64,000 bases of DNA from Moraxella osloensis (GCF_009867135.1 NZ_CP047226.1:744001-808000); one strand, 5' to 3'; positions 1 through 8,906 are shown, counted from the stretch's first letter. A program made the numbers and translations. The notes: generated from the sequence alone by a model not told the origin.

Positions 1-1
1 C

Positions 2-142
2 TATTCGGATTCAAAAAATGATTTGCCGCTATTAGAATGGGCAGATGTGGCGATTGCGGTATGCCCCGATGATACTCTACACGCGCATGCCTTAGCGCAT
101 CATTGGGCAGTGGAAGATTGGTCGATAAAAGCACAGGTGTAG
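2..142 (+). CDS. HAD-IB family phosphatase, C-terminal fragment
   Basis: The first 46 codons are open in frame 2 and end at TAG 140-142; the gene starts before the window. The fragment reads YSDSKNDLPLLEWADVAIAV and then CPDDTLHAHALAHHW. The Y-S-D-S-xx-D-x-P-L-L motif is HAD motif IV, where the acidic pair holds Mg2+, and the PDDxLxxHAxxxxW ending is typical of SerB-like HAD-IB hydrolases. Substrate cannot be told from this fragment. It lies about 100 nt upstream of prfB on the same strand. Confidence 0.75.
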   Translation, partial: YSDSKNDLPLLEWADVAIAVCPDDTLHAHALAHHWAVEDWSIKAQV

Positions 143-144
143 TG

Positions 145-182
145 GGCAACAGCCAAGATGAATGGCGACAGCTAAGATGAAT
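145..182. repeat. 19-bp tandem duplication (2 copies)
   Basis: Units 145-163 and 164-182 (GGCAACAGCCAAGATGAAT, then GGCGACAGCTAAGATGAAT) differ at two positions. They lie directly after the HAD stop codon and before the prfB promoter. Confidence 0.8.
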
Positions 183-199
183 CCAGTAACAGATTCAGG

Positions 200-205
200 T
201 ATAAT
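200..205 (+). promoter_or_regulatory. candidate prfB -10 element
   Basis: A perfect TATAAT lies 39 nt before the prfB ATG. No clear -35 was found at the usual spacing, so this is only a candidate. Confidence 0.35.
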
Positions 206-243
206 GGCGCATTTTTCATAGTAACACGTTAAGGTAACCTCAC

Positions 244-1339
244 ATGGAAATCAACCCGTATTTAGAGCATATCAAAGACTTAACTGACCGTGGCAACCAG
301 CTTCGGGGGTATCTTTGACATCGAAGCCAAGCAAGAGCGTTTGGAAGAAGTCAATTTAGAGCTTGAAAACCCAGAATTGTGGAACGACCCAGAGCGTGCC
401 ACCAAAATCAGTAAAGAAAAATCGCAGCTTGATAATGTCATTGGCGTGATTACCGCCTTAGATGACAAGTTAGAAGACGCCAAAGCCATGATTGACTTAG
501 CGGTGGAAGCCGATGATGCGACCCTATTGGCAGACGTACAAGCGGAACTCGATGAGGCCGAAGCCAAAGTCGCAGATTTAGAGTTTAAACGTATGTTTAG
601 CGGTGAGATGGATGGCAACAATTGCTATGTTGATATCCAGTCAGGCTCAGGCGGTACTGAAGCACAGGACTGGGCAGAGATGTTGCTGCGGATGTATTTG
701 CGCTGGTGTGAATCACATGGCTTTAAAGCCGAAATCATGGAACTATCAGCAGGTGGGGTCGCAGGGATTAAAAGCGCATCGATTCATGTCAAAGGTGACT
801 ATGCGTTTGGTTGGTTACGTACCGAAATCGGCGTGCATCGTTTGGTGAGAAAATCACCGTTTGATAGCAACAACGGTCGCCACACGTCGTTTGCGGCAGT
901 GTTTGTATCGCCTGAGATTGATGATAATATCGAGATTGATATCAACCCTGCCGATTTACGCATTGATACTTATCGCTCAAGCGGTGCCGGCGGTCAGCAC
1001 GTTAATACCACCGACTCTGCGGTGCGTATCACCCACCAACCGACAGGGATTGTGGTTGCTTGTCAAAATGAACGTAGCCAACATGCCAACAAAGACACGG
1101 CAATGAAAATGCTACGCGCCAAACTGTACGAGCGTGAAATGATGCAGCGCATGGAAAAGCAACAAGCGCTAGAAGATACCAAATCGGATATCGGTTGGGG
1201 TAGTCAAATTCGCTCGTATGTGCTCGATGACTCGCGGATTAAGGACTTGCGAACAGGGGTGGAAACTTCCAATACCCAAGCGGTGCTAGATGGCGACTTG
1301 GATAAATTTATCGAAGCGAGTTTAAAAGCAGGGCTTTGA
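244..1339 (+). CDS. prfB: peptide chain release factor 2 (programmed +1 frameshift)
   Basis: RF2 recognises UGA and UAA stop codons in the ribosome. Translation starts at ATG 244, reads 24 codons and meets an in-frame UGA at 316-318 in the context CGG GGG TAT CTT TGA C. This is the conserved RF2 autoregulatory site: an internal SD-like G-run, the CUU slip codon and UGA followed by C. A +1 shift onto GAC at 317 continues to 1339 and gives 364 residues, the normal RF2 length. The SPF stop-recognition tripeptide lies at residues 204-206 and the catalytic GGQ at 249-251 (nt 989-997). An AAGG at 231-234 is a plausible ribosome site. A conventional gene caller would start the protein at 290 and lose the true N-terminus. 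Confidence 0.97.
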
Positions 1340-1400
1340 TTTAACTACGTTGCCTACAATAACCCATTGCTAATTTATCCGCACTTGCTAAAATTAGAGG

Positions 1401-1430
1401 GTCAATTTTTTAGTTGACGCGCTTTTTTTT
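1401..1430 (+). terminator. weak candidate terminator after prfB
   Basis: A 5-bp stem GTCAA/TTGAC with a T-rich loop is followed four bases later by eight T residues. It would sit just before the carbonic anhydrase ribosome site, so read-through is likely. Confidence 0.35.
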
Positions 1431-1444
1431 CATAAGGATTTGAT

Positions 1445-1981
1445 ATGCTGTACCAATGGCAAGACAAAAAACCCACTTATCAGGCACCCTTCACAGGCTG
1501 GGTCGCAGACTCGGCTGAAATCATCGGCGATGTACATTTAGCTGATAACGTCAGTGTGTGGTTTGGTGCGGTGATACGCGCCGATAATGCACCGATTTAT
1601 TTGGGCAAAAATAGTAATGTGCAAGAAAACAGTGTGATACACACTGATGAAGGTATTGCTGTCACCATTGGCGAAGGCGTGACGATTGGGCATTTGGCGA
1701 TGCTACACGGCTGCACTGTTGGTGATAATAGCTTGATTGGTATCGGTGCGATTGTGCTCAATAATGCCCAAATCGGCAAAAATTGCATCATCGGTGCCAA
1801 TGCGCTTGTCACCGAAAATATGCAAATCCCAGATAATTCCATCGTGATGGGAAGCCCTGCGAAAGTTGTCAAAACCTTGCCGCAGGGGCGCGAAGTGATG
1901 CTTCAACTATCCGCATTACATTATGTTGAAAAAGCCCATGCTTTTAAAACGGGACTTACACCCATAGCGATTGAGTATTAA
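1445..1981 (+). CDS. gamma-carbonic anhydrase family protein (YrdA type)
   Basis: The 178-residue protein has the left-handed beta-helix repeat pattern of hexapeptide proteins (IGDVHLADNVSVWFGAVIRADN, then further V/I-G-x-x-x repeats). His residues in NSVIHTDEG and IGHLAMLHGC match the zinc ligands of the gamma-carbonic anhydrase/YrdA/PaaY group. Length is typical. Start ATG 1445 has AAGGA about six bases upstream. Members bind metal and are cytoplasmic trimers; many have no proven carbonic anhydrase activity, so the physiological role is not claimed. Confidence 0.9.
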   Translation: MLYQWQDKKPTYQAPFTGWVADSAEIIGDVHLADNVSVWFGAVIRADNAPIYLGKNSNVQENSVIHTDEGIAVTIGEGVTIGHLAMLHGCTVGDNSLIGIGAIVLNNAQIGKNCIIGANALVTENMQIPDNSIVMGSPAKVVKTLPQGREVMLQLSALHYVEKAHAFKTGLTPIAIEY

Positions 1982-2014
1982 GTTGTTATAAAGTAATTCA
2001 AAAAAAATTAGACC

Positions 2015-2049
2015 AAAAAAAAGGATAGTCAATTTACTATCCTTTTTTT
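2015..2049. terminator. bidirectional terminator between the carbonic anhydrase and fimV genes
   Basis: Stem GGATAGT 2023-2029 / ACTATCC 2036-2042 with a 6-nt loop, an A-tract on the left and T7 on the right. It serves the two convergent genes. Confidence 0.85.
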
Positions 2050-2062
2050 ATGCAGAACATGA

Positions 2063-3910
2063 TTAAGCGATACGTTGTCTTAACGCTGTGGCACGTTCTA
2101 CCAACGCCGTGTTGTTGCTGTCTTTGATTTCATCAAGCAAGCGTTTGGCACTGTCGTATTCCCCTAAATTCACATACTGTTCTGCCAAATCTACGTTTAA
2201 CGTATCCGTGTCGATATCCTTAATCACATCGAGTATCGCTGATAAATCTTCAATAACTGGGGCCGTTGTTGGGCTTGCGTTATCTGCCACCGATGTCGTT
2301 TCAAGACTAGCGGTTGGGGTTGTAGTTGTCTGATTAGTTGCTTGAGTAGCTGCGTCATCAAAAGATAAATCAATCAAGTCATCTGATGGGATAGGCTCAG
2401 TAACAAAGACGTTTCCCGTAGCGTCTTGCACTTTGGTCGTGTCATCATCTAGCGCAAAATCAAACATATCATCTGAGATAAGTAGCGAATCAGATTGGCT
2501 AGGGGCTTTGACTTCTATAGGAGCGCTGACTTCTGCCAAATCAACAACAGGCTCAGTGACTGATGGGGTAGCAACTGTGGCTAATGTGGCTGCTTCTGCT
2601 TGAAGTATTAATTCATCATCCAAAGCAAACGATGCAATATCTGTAGCTTCATCACTTGCAAACGGTACAGAGGTTGCTGCATCGGAAGTTAGATTGCTAG
2701 ATGCTTTGGTATCTGACGCGCCAAAGCTTAAGGCGGTTTCTGTAGTAGCGTCATTGGTTGGAGTAACCGCTGGCTCAGCGTTCAAATCAAAGTCGAAATC
2801 AAAATCATCTGCGATGTTGTCAGCGCTCGGTGCAGCCGTTTGGGTCATTATCATTGGTTCTACAGCAGTAGTGGCAGTCGTTGATTGCGTCTCTGGTAAA
2901 CTAAAGTCAAAATCAAAATCGCTGTCGCTAATAGCCTCGTTATTGACGTTACTTGCCGAAGTGGTGGCTACAGGTTCATCTATCGGCGCAAAAATTTCGG
3001 TAGGTGATTCTAAGACAGGGGCAGGGACAGTCTCAGCGGTCGCGGGCTCTTTGCTAGGCAGATCAAAATCAAAATCGTCAAAAGTTAACTCATTTGATTG
3101 TGATTGCGCCGCGGTAGTTTCAGTAGTAGGCTCAGTTGCAGGCGGGACAGGTGCAACAGGTGCGATTTTAGTTTCAGGCGCATCGAGTGCAAAGTCAAAA
3201 TCTAATTCATTATCGGCATTGCTGTTAGCACCATTAGCTAGGGTTGCTGGCTGTGCCGCTTCAGTGACGCTGGGCATGGCAACCTGTGAGGTGCTGTTGA
3301 TGGCTGGCTTATCACTGTCTTGTTTAAAACCTGGCAAATCAAAATCAAGTCCATCTGAGTCAACAGCTTCAGCGGTATCGGTCATCGCTGCGCTGCGTGC
3401 AGTTATCGATTGTTCTTCATCTACCAGCATTTTTAGGTTATTGGCTTGGGTAGTGAGATCAGCATCGCTGAGTGCCAATACCTCTAGGTAGAAGCTATTA
3501 AAGTGCTGATAATCCCTAACCAAGGCATAGCTATTAAGTAACGTAAAATTCAACTCGCTATGTGAGGGGTGATTTTTTAGTGCACGACGTAACGTTGTGA
3601 TAGCGCCATCATAGTCTTGGGTTTGAATCAATTGCTCAGCCGCTTGTAACTCATGCTGCGCACTCTCGGCAATATTGGGGGTTTGAACAGTCTGTAAAGT
3701 TGTTTGCGATAGGTCAGGGGTAGCTGGGCTTGGCATGTGCGATTGACGTTGCAGTTCTAGTTCGCGCTGCTGCTCAGCCAAGGTTTTTGGGCGTTTAACT
3801 TGGGTCTGAGTATCAACCGTTGTCTCGTTCTTACCTTTTTTCATCAAGAAAACGCCAGCAACAATTACCAAAATCACCACTGCTGCGATACCTATCATTA
3901 TCGGATCCAT
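2063..3910 (-). CDS. fimV: FimV C-terminal half: membrane anchor, acidic cytoplasmic region, TPR and FimV C-terminal domain
   Basis: This 615-residue protein starts MDPIMIGIAAVVILVIVAGVF, a single membrane helix at residues 5-22, followed by KKGK. Residues about 80-160 look like TPR (AEQLIQTQDYDGAITTLRRAL). The middle is very acidic, with at least seven short blocks of the type DFDFxL/LP. The last 50 residues (LNVDLAEQYVNLGEYDSAKRLLDEI) match the FimV C-terminal domain. In Pseudomonas one polypeptide, FimV, carries a periplasmic LysM part, one membrane helix and this cytoplasmic part, and acts as a polar hub for type IV pili. Here the membrane and cytoplasmic half is a separate gene with its own strong ribosome site (GAGGTG) about 6 nt before the ATG, 145 bp downstream of the LysM half. 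Confidence 0.85.
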   Translation of the reverse strand: MDPIMIGIAAVVILVIVAGVFLMKKGKNETTVDTQTQVKRPKTLAEQQRELELQRQSHMPSPATPDLSQTTLQTVQTPNIAESAQHELQAAEQLIQTQDYDGAITTLRRALKNHPSHSELNFTLLNSYALVRDYQHFNSFYLEVLALSDADLTTQANNLKMLVDEEQSITARSAAMTDTAEAVDSDGLDFDLPGFKQDSDKPAINSTSQVAMPSVTEAAQPATLANGANSNADNELDFDFALDAPETKIAPVAPVPPATEPTTETTAAQSQSNELTFDDFDFDLPSKEPATAETVPAPVLESPTEIFAPIDEPVATTSASNVNNEAISDSDFDFDFSLPETQSTTATTAVEPMIMTQTAAPSADNIADDFDFDFDLNAEPAVTPTNDATTETALSFGASDTKASSNLTSDAATSVPFASDEATDIASFALDDELILQAEAATLATVATPSVTEPVVDLAEVSAPIEVKAPSQSDSLLISDDMFDFALDDDTTKVQDATGNVFVTEPIPSDDLIDLSFDDAATQATNQTTTTPTASLETTSVADNASPTTAPVIEDLSAILDVIKDIDTDTLNVDLAEQYVNLGEYDSAKRLLDEIKDSNNTALVERATALRQRIA

Positions 3911-4055
3911 CTTTCACCTCATCGTTACGGTAGATAGTTATCATTAGGGCATAGCAAGATATAAGCTACCGCTTGATGCGACTAATGAATCACCACAAAT
4001 TTGTTGTACGGTATGAAATGACACAGCACACAGGCAATATCATCCACGCGCTGTA

Positions 4056-5513
4056 TTATTTTTTGTTTAACTCTTTTAAGCGTTTTTCTAATTGGGCAAG
4101 CTTGGTGTTTTGTATTTTCAAGCGATTTTCAGCACCTACTAAGTGTTGATTGAGTTTGTTAACTTTAGTGGCTTGCTGGGCGGTGGCTTGGCGTTTTTGC
4201 TGCACTTGAGCCGCCACTTGGGATGACATCCCTTTGCTTACCTTGTTCTTAGTACTCTGACCTTGTACTGAACCATTGGTATGATTAGGCGCGATGATGG
4301 TCATTTCAGATTTTTTAGTCGCTGCGTATGGCCGCGGTGTTTTTTGTGCTTTAAGTGTCTTTTTTGTCGTTTTTAGGGTGGCTGGTTGTTTAGCAGCAGA
4401 TTTTGGTGCGATGACAGATTTTTTGCTTGCGACACGTCTTTTATTTTGACGATATTGTTGTCGCGCTTTATTGGCTGATTTTATCCCAATTTGTGAAGGG
4501 ACTACTTTGTATTTTGGGATTTGTAATTGGGTATTGGCGACAAGTTTGTCTGGGTCGTTATCGGGGAACGCGGTCGGGTTGGCTGCCATGATATCTGCCA
4601 TCACTTGATCCACACCTTTGCGGTTTGCCGCTGCGATATTACTGGCGATGGTCCAAAGGTTGTCATTGCGCTGTAGTGTATAAGTGGTTGTCTCGCCCAT
4701 GATTTGCGGGTTTTTGGCGCTATACTTAGATTTGGATTTGGATTTTTCTGAAGATTGTTTGCCATAACTAGCGGCTGGGCTTGGCACTTGATTGTCTGCG
4801 GCGCTGGTTGGGATGGGGTTTTGCATTTGTGGCGCGGCTGGCGTATAGACAGCGCCATTTGGCTGAACAGATCGAACCGTTCGCGTTTCTTGGATACGCA
4901 AGTAGTCACTATTTTCGCTAGCCAGCGTCATTGGGGCGGCGCCAACGGGCATACCAGTTGTAGGTAAATTAGGCAGCTGGTTGATGGTGGTTGATGGCAA
5001 CGTTATCGGCTGCATGGGCATAGGGTCAGGCGACATAACAGGCAACTGCACAGGATTGGCCGAACTTATGACGATGTTTTGCGCCGGTGATTGTAAAGCC
5101 GTGGTATTGGCTTGCGCGGTGATTTTTTGTGCGCTATCGATGGGCATCAACAAGGTTTTTGGCAGCGTTTTGGTCACACCATTTTCTGTGATATTGAGCA
5201 CCACATCGGTAAATGGGGCATTAATCGCATGTTTGGTGGTCAATACAATCTGACCACCATTGCTACTGGTTGGGACAAATTTGATTTGAATATCGGCATC
5301 TTTTGACAAGCCTAGCTGGCGATAGACATCAGCTTGGGCGACTTTGACAGAAAAAGTTCTTGGATTGACATCACTGACATTAATACTGGCGTTTAAAGGT
5401 TGGTTTTGTTGGGTTTGTACATAAGTATCGCCAATATTGACGGCATAAGCGACAATCGGAAGCGATAAGGGAAAACCCAATACCAAGTGTACAGAGTATT
5501 TTTGCCAAAACAT
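4056..5513 (-). CDS. FimV N-terminal half: periplasmic domain with LysM
   Basis: The 485-residue protein has a signal-like N-terminus (HLVLGFPLSLPIVAYA), then the FimV N-terminal domain (VNIGDTYVQTQQNQPLNASI... at about 25-125). A LysM-type peptidoglycan-binding module follows at about 280-345 (TYTLQRNDNLWTIASNIA ... NTQLQIPKYKVVP). The rest is basic and Lys/Gln/Ala-rich and ends in a coiled coil (ENRLKIQNTKLAQLEKRLKEL). There is no membrane helix after the LysM region and the ORF ends in a normal stop, so this is a complete periplasmic protein rather than a fragment. It is upstream of, and co-oriented with, the FimV C-terminal half. Confidence 0.85.
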   Translation of the reverse strand: MFWQKYSVHLVLGFPLSLPIVAYAVNIGDTYVQTQQNQPLNASINVSDVNPRTFSVKVAQADVYRQLGLSKDADIQIKFVPTSSNGGQIVLTTKHAINAPFTDVVLNITENGVTKTLPKTLLMPIDSAQKITAQANTTALQSPAQNIVISSANPVQLPVMSPDPMPMQPITLPSTTINQLPNLPTTGMPVGAAPMTLASENSDYLRIQETRTVRSVQPNGAVYTPAAPQMQNPIPTSAADNQVPSPAASYGKQSSEKSKSKSKYSAKNPQIMGETTTYTLQRNDNLWTIASNIAAANRKGVDQVMADIMAANPTAFPDNDPDKLVANTQLQIPKYKVVPSQIGIKSANKARQQYRQNKRRVASKKSVIAPKSAAKQPATLKTTKKTLKAQKTPRPYAATKKSEMTIIAPNHTNGSVQGQSTKNKVSKGMSSQVAAQVQQKRQATAQQATKVNKLNQHLVGAENRLKIQNTKLAQLEKRLKELNKK

Positions 5514-5900
5514 AAAAAATCCTTGCTGAAGGTATCATAGCCTAGTTAGGGGTGTTAAAAAATGCCTACTTGTTTGGTTGCATGGTAGTCAATACACCGA
5601 CAGGCAATATTCAAACATCAAATTAATCGATAGTCCAACAACTTGACAAAATTTTCAGTCAAATTATCTGCTCAACTTTACACTTTTTGTCCAAAACTCT
5701 CAATAGTCTGACTCGCTTATTATTGGCATAAAGCTTGGGATAAAGCTCGCTGTTGATAACAATTTACGCGTGAATTGATGCTTGGATAATGACGCTGTAC
5801 TATCAATACCCTGATAACGGCAATCCCTGTCTACTGGTCATGGCGTTCTTTAGGGGTAAATAACGGATTAACATTATCAGGTTTAGCCATTGAAGCATAA
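5514..5900. other. intergenic region upstream of the split fimV locus
   Basis: No ORF or RNA gene recognised. It should hold the minus-strand fimV promoter. A 12-bp imperfect duplication (ATAAAGCTTGGG 5728-5739, ATAAAGCTCGCT 5740-5751) is present. Confidence 0.5.
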
Positions 5901-5928
5901 AAAAACACGCCCTAGTCAGCGTGTTTTT
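5901..5928 (-). terminator. asd terminator
   Basis: Stem AAAAACACGC 5901-5910 / GCGTGTTTTT 5919-5928 with an 8-nt loop, 16 nt beyond the asd stop on the minus strand. The structure is symmetrical, so it could also work on the plus strand. Confidence 0.85.
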
Positions 5929-5943
5929 TATAAAACCTTGGGT

Positions 5944-7086
5944 TTATAATTGATTACGGATAATCGCAAGTGTGCGGCGTAATGGCTCTGCCGCGCCCCA
6001 TAACAACTGATCGCCCACGGTAAAGGCGGATAAATATTCACCACCTAGATTCATCTTACGAAGACGACCTACGGCAACTTTAAGGGTGCCAGTGACCGCC
6101 ACTGGGGTTAACCGCTCAACGCTTGCTGCTTTGTCATTTTCTACCACATCTAGCCACTCATTACCACTGTTACGAAGTGCAGCTTCAATTTCTTCTAGAG
6201 GGATGTCTTTTTTTAGTTTGATGGTCAAGCCTTGTGAGTGACAACGCATGGCACCGATACGCACGCAGATACCATCAATCGGTACAATGTTGGCATTATT
6301 TTTGTCTGCATCATTGCCTAGGATTTTGTTGGTTTCAACACAGCCTTTCCATTCTTCTTTTGATTGACCGTTTTCTAGTTGTACATCAATGTAAGGAATT
6401 AAGCTACCAGCAAGCGGTGCACCAAAGTATTGTTTTGGGAACTCGCTGCTACGTTGTAATTCGGCTACTTTACGGTCAATCTCTAAAATTGCGCCTGCTG
6501 GGTTATTGAGTTCGTCTGCGACGCCATCATGGATGTAGCCCATGCCCTTGATAAGCTCACGCATGTTGTTGGCGCCCGCACCACTTGCTGCTTGGTAAGT
6601 CATCGCAGATACCCATTCAACCCAATCACGTTTGAACAACTCGCCAATCGCCATCAACATCAAAGATACCGTACAGTTACCACCGATAAAGTCTTTTTGA
6701 CCATTTTTGATAGCGTCGTCAATGACATTGCGGTTGACAGGGTCTAGGACGATGATGCTATTGTCAGTCATACGCAGGGTGCTTGCTGCATCAATCCAGT
6801 AACCGGTCCAGCCTTTATCACGTAGCGGTTGATGGACTTCTTTAGTATAGTCACCGCCTTGACAGGTAATAATGGCATCACAAGCCGCTAAAGCCGCTAA
6901 ATCATGCGCATCTTCAAGCTTGCTAGGGGCAATGCCATTTGGGGTGGGGGCATCGCCACCGGCATTACTGGTAGAGAAAAACACTGGGGTAATCCCTTCA
7001 AAGTCGTTTTCATCTATCATACGTTGCATTAATACCGAACCGACCATTCCACGCCATCCGACCAAACCTACGCGTAGCTGACTCAT
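5944..7086 (-). CDS. asd: aspartate-semialdehyde dehydrogenase
   Basis: Asd reduces aspartyl phosphate to aspartate semialdehyde with NADPH, the branch point to lysine/diaminopimelate, threonine and methionine. The 380-residue protein begins with the Rossmann signature [19 protein letters not shown]. The active-site Cys is in [11 protein letters not shown], and the region [18 protein letters not shown] contains the substrate-binding residues of this enzyme. Length and sequence fit the gammaproteobacterial type. It is monocistronic here, divergent from the EEP gene and followed by a strong terminator. Confidence 0.96.
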   Translation of the reverse strand: MSQLRVGLVGWRGMVGSVLMQRMIDENDFEGITPVFFSTSNAGGDAPTPNGIAPSKLEDAHDLAALAACDAIITCQGGDYTKEVHQPLRDKGWTGYWIDAASTLRMTDNSIIVLDPVNRNVIDDAIKNGQKDFIGGNCTVSLMLMAIGELFKRDWVEWVSAMTYQAASGAGANNMRELIKGMGYIHDGVADELNNPAGAILEIDRKVAELQRSSEFPKQYFGAPLAGSLIPYIDVQLENGQSKEEWKGCVETNKILGNDADKNNANIVPIDGICVRIGAMRCHSQGLTIKLKKDIPLEEIEAALRNSGNEWLDVVENDKAASVERLTPVAVTGTLKVAVGRLRKMNLGGEYLSAFTVGDQLLWGAAEPLRRTLAIIRNQL

Positions 7087-7389
7087 GATAACCCTTCCTT
7101 ACTGTAAACAAAATAAAATAAATAGTGCAGAAAATCCACATTGATTTTTCAATTAGTAACCTGCTACCTTGCCTGTATTTATAAGGTTTTGCAAGTGAAT
7201 TTTTTTTAAGATGGGGCATCTATTTAGCTATAGATGATAGGCTGATAGCGATGTCAGGATGAAAAATACCGTTTGGCAACACAACTGCAATTTATCAGCC
7301 GTATTTTTGTGGCTACTATATCGCCATGCTATTGATAACAAGCTAATATTGACCAACGTGAAATGCAATATAACATGAAAGGATAGACA
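7087..7389. other. divergent promoter region asd / EEP protein
   Basis: 303 bp without a gene. It separates two divergent genes and must hold both promoters. AAGGA at 7379-7383 is the ribosome site for the plus-strand gene. No other structure was recognised. Confidence 0.5.
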
Positions 7390-8466
7390 ATGACGCTGTT
7401 GTTACAGTTGCTAGCAGGTTTTGTGGTTTTTGCAACTTTTTGGGCAACCATCCCTAGGTTTGAATGGTGGTTTAGGGTTGCCGATTTTCCCAGAAATCAA
7501 TTGATTTTTTTGGGGTTGGTGGCGCTCATTGGCTTACTTTGGCTAGGCGCTTTTGACAGTCGTTGGCAGATGGGATTGATTATACTGCTGGTTATTGCGC
7601 TGGCTATGCAAGCGTACATGGTGTTGCCTTATACGTTTTTGTGGAAGAAACAAGTGCAAACGGCAAAGCCAAAATCACGCGATTATCAAGTGAAATTGTT
7701 GGTTGCCAATGTGTTGACGACCAATCCAAATAAACAAGCTTTGATTGACCTTATCCATACCCATCAACCCGATATTGTATTGACACTCGAAACTGACCAA
7801 GCATGGCAAGACGCCTTAAGCCCAATCGAAGCTGACTATCCATTTAACGTCAAAGTGCCACTCGATAACTTATATGGTATGCATTTGTACTCAAAGCTTG
7901 AGCTTATCAATCCGCAAGTAAAATATCTGGTGGTTGATGATATTCCATCGATTCATACCCAAGTTCGCCTAGCCATGGGAAAGGTTGTTTGGTTATACTG
8001 CTTGCACCCCATGCCACCGAGTCCAACCGAAGCCGATAAATCGGTGACACGGGATGCAGAACTGTTAATGGTAGGCAAACACATCAATGCCAACGACTTG
8101 ACGGTGATTGTTGCAGGTGATCTTAACGATGTGGCTTGGTCGCATACCACCCGCATGTTCCAGCGTATCTCAGGGCTACTCGACCCTCGCATTGGGCGCA
8201 AATTCATCAATACCTTTCATGCCAGTTACCCATTTTTGCGCTGGGCGCTTGACCATGTTTTTCACAGCAATCACTTCACACTGGTATCGATGGCGCGTAT
8301 GCCGAATATTGGCTCCGACCATTTCCCCGTGCTCACTACTTTACAATATGAACCTGAAGTCATGGATGAGCAGCCTGAACCTTTGCCAAGCATCGCCGAT
8401 TATCAAGAGGCGAAAGAAACCATCAAAGAAGGGGTCAAAGAAGGCGAAAAACTATCGGAAACTTAG
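7390..8466 (+). CDS. membrane-anchored endonuclease/exonuclease/phosphatase (EEP) family protein
   Basis: Residues 1-85 contain three hydrophobic helices (LLLQLLAGFVVFATFWA, LIFLGLVALIGLLWLGAF, MGLIILLVIALAMQAYM). Residues about 100-325 form an EEP domain: KLLVANVLTTN, a PDIVLTLETD segment with the metal-binding Glu, VIVAGDLNDVAWS (catalytic Asp/Asn) and NIGSDHFPVLTTL (terminal catalytic Asp-His). The C-terminal tail is charged (KETIKEGVKEGEK). EEP proteins hydrolyse phosphodiester bonds in nucleic acids, lipids or inositol phosphates; the substrate cannot be assigned. The same three-helix plus EEP layout occurs in YafD-like bacterial proteins. Confidence 0.85.
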   Translation: MTLLLQLLAGFVVFATFWATIPRFEWWFRVADFPRNQLIFLGLVALIGLLWLGAFDSRWQMGLIILLVIALAMQAYMVLPYTFLWKKQVQTAKPKSRDYQVKLLVANVLTTNPNKQALIDLIHTHQPDIVLTLETDQAWQDALSPIEADYPFNVKVPLDNLYGMHLYSKLELINPQVKYLVVDDIPSIHTQVRLAMGKVVWLYCLHPMPPSPTEADKSVTRDAELLMVGKHINANDLTVIVAGDLNDVAWSHTTRMFQRISGLLDPRIGRKFINTFHASYPFLRWALDHVFHSNHFTLVSMARMPNIGSDHFPVLTTLQYEPEVMDEQPEPLPSIADYQEAKETIKEGVKEGEKLSET

Positions 8467-8542
8467 ACTGATAGCGCTAATGATGCTAGCAAATTATTGA
8501 AAGGCGCATGAGAAAGCTAGCAGCGGGCAAGCTAAAATTCCA

Positions 8543-8560
8543 TGTAAGCATTTGCTTACA
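8543..8560 (+). promoter_or_regulatory. GacA-binding upstream activating sequence
   Basis: TGTAAGCATTTGCTTACA is a perfect 18-bp palindrome. It matches the TGTAAG-N6-CTTACA site bound by GacA upstream of rsmX/rsmY/rsmZ genes in Pseudomonas. Its centre (8551.5) is about 65 bp before the predicted start of the RNA at about 8617, the expected spacing. GacA is encoded in this window at 63020-63658. Confidence 0.85.
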
Positions 8561-8604
8561 ACAGATTCCGCCTTTTGCGGCTAGTAACCAACCGTGCAAC
8601 AAAC

Positions 8605-8610
8605 TACAAT
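8605..8610 (+). promoter_or_regulatory. -10 element of the Rsm-type RNA
   Basis: TACAAT lies about 7 nt before the inferred start. The -35 position (about 8582-8587, TAGTAA) is poor, as expected for an activator-dependent promoter. Confidence 0.6.
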
Positions 8611-8616
8611 GAACTC

Positions 8617-8761
8617 ATCAACACAAGGATGATACCAAGGAATGGTAGTGTTGAGACGCTCAGGATGAGTAATATCATGGAAAGCCAATAATAATAACGT
8701 AGTTGACATGAAGTGCCCTAAAACCCAAGTCTATTGCCCTAAGACTTGGGTTTTATCTTTT
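8617..8761 (+). ncRNA. RsmX/Y/Z (CsrB-like) regulatory small RNA
   Basis: A predicted RNA of about 145 nt that should bind and sequester CsrA/RsmA. Four GGA motifs occur in the first 65 nt (8627, 8639, 8663, 8679). ACAAGGATGA (8623-8632) is close to the CsrA consensus RUACARGGAUGU. Two GGAs sit in hairpin loops, the classic CsrA-site geometry: TACCA-AGGAA-TGGTA (8633-8647) and CTCA-GGA-TGAG (8659-8669). The gene is preceded by a perfect GacA box and a -10 element and ends at a strong terminator. No ORF spans it. The 5' end is inferred, not mapped. Confidence 0.8.
8720..8761 (+). terminator. Rho-independent terminator of the Rsm-type RNA
   Basis: A perfect 13-bp stem AAAACCCAAGTCT 8720-8732 / AGACTTGGGTTTT 8742-8754 with a 9-nt loop, followed by a T-rich tract. 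Confidence 0.92.
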
Positions 8762-8906
8762 TTGGTACTTATCAATCATAATCTGGCCTAATTTAGCATA
8801 GTCTAGCGACCTTGTTTTGGCTACTTAAGTGTAAATTCTGTAAGCCTTGTGACGGTGTTTATTTTCATGGGCAGCAAATAGTCGCTTTCAATAGTCATAG
8901 TCATTA

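Noticed and set aside
2694-3491. 265-codon open frame on the plus strand opposite the FimV C-terminal half
   Set aside because: It is low-complexity (runs of SKSKSKS) and only mirrors the acidic DFDF repeats on the real strand; no ribosome site or domain.
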